Assembly (NCBI GenBank): GCA_029062865.1
Contig: JAIDPG010000332.1
Span: 1-5,071, forward strand
Direction of reading: 5' to 3'
Length of the DNA stretch: 5,071 bases
From: Oscillospiraceae bacterium
Lineage (GTDB): Bacteria > Bacillota > Clostridia > Oscillospirales > Ruminococcaceae
Shown in pieces: positions 4,390 through 5,071 of this stretch. A model generated the notes under the pieces. The model was not told where the DNA came from. It searched no databases and saw nothing but the letters and a program-made list of their open reading frames with translations. The translations under genes were made by a program, and so were the position numbers. Each line of letters starts with the position of its first letter. The stretch's first letter is position 1.

Positions 4390-4629
4390 ATGCCGAATAT
4401 CAAATCCGCCAAGAAGAGAGTTCTCATCTCTAAGGCAAAGAACGAGGCTAACAAGGCGGCGAAGTCCGCGCTGAGAACGTCTATCAAGAAGGCTCGCGCA
4501 GACGGCGCGGGAGCAGATGCTATCAAAGCCGCAAGCGTAAACATCGACAAGGCGGCGGGCAAGGGTCTTATTCACAAGAATAAGGCGGCTCGTCTCAAGT
4601 CGCAGCTCGCAAAAAAAGCAAATGCTTGA
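4390..4629 (+). CDS. rpsT: 30S ribosomal protein S20
   Basis: This 79-residue, lysine/alanine-rich helical protein begins MPNIKSAKKRVLISKAKNEA, the standard S20 N-terminus, and ends with HKNKAARLKSQLAKKANA, the conserved C-terminal helix. S20 binds 16S rRNA (5' domain and helix 44 region) early in 30S assembly. The ATG at 4390 is preferred over an in-frame ATG at 4375: GGAGGTG (4378-4384) is correctly spaced for 4390, and MPNIKSA is the family start. It stands alone between its own promoter and a strong terminator, divergent from gpr, a pairing also known from Bacillus. Confidence 0.97.
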   Translation: MPNIKSAKKRVLISKAKNEANKAAKSALRTSIKKARADGAGADAIKAASVNIDKAAGKGLIHKNKAARLKSQLAKKANA

Positions 4630-4655
4630 TCGCGTTTTTTGATCGCGCTTTTCTG

Positions 4656-4689
4656 CCCGCAAACCGCAAAGTTTGCGGGTGACTTTTTT
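4656..4689 (+). terminator. Intrinsic terminator of rpsT
   Basis: CCCGCAAAC (4656-4664) and GTTTGCGGG (4671-4679) form a perfect 9-bp stem with a 6-nt loop, followed after TGAC by six T (4684-4689). It lies 27 nt after the rpsT stop. Just before it, TGATCGCG occurs twice (4628-4635, 4640-4647). Confidence 0.85.
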
Positions 4690-4692
4690 AAT

Positions 4693-4723
4693 AATGTACA
4701 ATGTATAATTGAGAATGTACATT
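4693..4723. repeat. Heptad tandem repeat downstream of rpsT
   Basis: Four seven-base units follow in phase: AATGTAC, AATGTAT, AATTGAG and AATGTAC (4693-4720), then ATT. AATGTACA (4693-4700) is also the inverse complement of TGTACATT (4716-4723), so the array can fold back. It resembles, in unit length and core AATTG/AATG, the array at the end of gpr. Confidence 0.6.
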
Positions 4724-4728
4724 TTTGG

Positions 4729-4745
4729 CGCGTGCTTCGCGCGCG
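4729..4745. other. GC-rich hairpin with TTC triloop
   Basis: CGCGTGC (4729-4735) pairs with GCGCGCG (4739-4745) around TTC, with one wobble. The GCTTCGC tip is the same as in the repeat hairpins at 3185-3218 and, in part, 97-206. No T-run adjoins on the plus strand side; on the minus strand five T (4722-4726 read as A) are not in the right sense for termination. Role unknown. Confidence 0.45.
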
Positions 4746-4749
4746 ATTT

Positions 4750-4791
4750 AAAAAGCCGCCGCGTCGGCAGCGGTTCAATTTCGGGCTTTTT
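4750..4791. terminator. Possible bidirectional terminator upstream of the nim-like gene
   Basis: AAAAAGCC (4750-4757) pairs with GGCTTTTT (4784-4791), with an inner CCGC/GCGG helix (4759-4762 and 4770-4773). The paired A-run and T-run give a terminator shape on both strands. It would back up the rpsT terminator on the plus strand. Confidence 0.45.
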
Positions 4792-4903
4792 GCGGGCATT
4801 GACAAGCTGATTTAACGGCGGCTCCTCCCCGCCGGAGGTGGGGAAAACCGAAACAGCGAGAAACAGAAAAACTCGCCGGATCATTAAACAAGGGGACAAT
4901 ATA

Positions 4904-5071
4904 ATGACAGGAACGGAAAGAGAGATAACCGATATAAACGAGATAGAGGAAGTGCTTCGCTCGGCGAGGGTGTGCCGCGTGGCGCTTTTTGACGGGGAAT
5001 ATCCGTATATAATCCCGATGTGCTTCGGCTACGACCTCACGGGCGGGAAGCTGGAGCTATACTTCCGCTGC
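4904..5071 (+). CDS. NimA-like pyridoxamine 5'-phosphate oxidase-fold flavoprotein, N-terminal fragment
   Basis: The first 56 codons are present; the gene runs off the right edge in frame. It begins MTGTEREITDINEIEEVLRS, followed by ARVCRVALFDGEYPYIIPMC and FGYDLTGGKLELYFRC. The pattern of an acidic helix, then CRVALxDGxYPYxIPxxFGY, is typical of the split-barrel FMN-binding family that includes NimA-type 5-nitroimidazole reductases and many uncharacterised clostridial relatives. The substrate cannot be told from this fragment, and resistance should not be inferred. AAGGGG (4890-4895) lies 8 nt before the ATG as a Shine-Dalgarno site. No clear promoter is seen: a perfect TTGACA at 4799 lacks a -10 partner. 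Confidence 0.82.
   Translation, partial: MTGTEREITDINEIEEVLRSARVCRVALFDGEYPYIIPMCFGYDLTGGKLELYFRC

Noticed and set aside
4799..4804. Perfect TTGACA as promoter of the nim-like gene
   Set aside because: The sequence 17 bp downstream (CTCCTC) is not a -10 element; no usable -10 at 16-18 bp.
4240..4899. Minus-strand frame of 219 codons opposite rpsT
   Set aside because: It crosses the rpsT terminator, its repeats and its leader, and has no Shine-Dalgarno site; rpsT is certain on the plus strand.

Overview
The window looks like a chromosomal segment of an endospore-forming Firmicute of class Clostridia, probably an Oscillospiraceae/Ruminococcaceae-type gut bacterium. The grounds are Gram-positive-style ribosomal proteins with strong GGAGG Shine-Dalgarno sites, a spore germination protease (gpr) divergent from rpsT as in Bacillus and many clostridia, and intergenic DNA rich in hairpins and heptanucleotide repeats. 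The family-level placement is an inference.

Region 1 (1-2690, minus strand) is the promoter-proximal part of the S10 ribosomal protein operon, read right to left: a sigma-A promoter with extended -10 (2660-2688), a leader of about 350 nt with several hairpins, then rpsJ (S10), rplC (L3), rplD (L4), rplW (L23) and the first 24 codons of rplB (L2). Gene order is canonical. Spacing is not: rplC/rplD/rplW are tightly packed (20-nt gap, then a 1-nt overlap), but rpsJ-rplC (176 nt) and rplW-rplB (163 nt) are separated by structured spacers.

Region 2 (about 2690-3361) has no convincing gene. It holds an imperfect tandem duplication of about 240 bp. Each copy carries two adjacent hairpins joined by CTAGCC, with T-runs that make them look like terminators. 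The same hairpin-CTAGCC-hairpin design recurs in the rplW-rplB spacer, so the window contains three members of one dispersed palindromic repeat family. This is the most notable non-textbook signal.

Region 3 (3346-5071): gpr (minus) encodes a compact GPR protease that lacks the usual propeptide and an internal segment; its stop codon lies inside a heptad repeat. It diverges from rpsT (S20, plus), which has a promoter almost identical in design to that of the S10 operon and a leader of about 150 nt with internal repeats. After rpsT come a strong intrinsic terminator, a second heptad array, more hairpins, and the start of a NimA-like flavin-binding protein gene that runs off the right edge.

Functionally, the two ribosomal transcription units probably share growth-rate-type control through their matched promoters, and each may have leader-based feedback. 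No defence, mobile or biosynthetic system is visible. The novelty, if any, lies in the repeat family, the structured spacers within the ribosomal operon, and the zymogen-less GPR.
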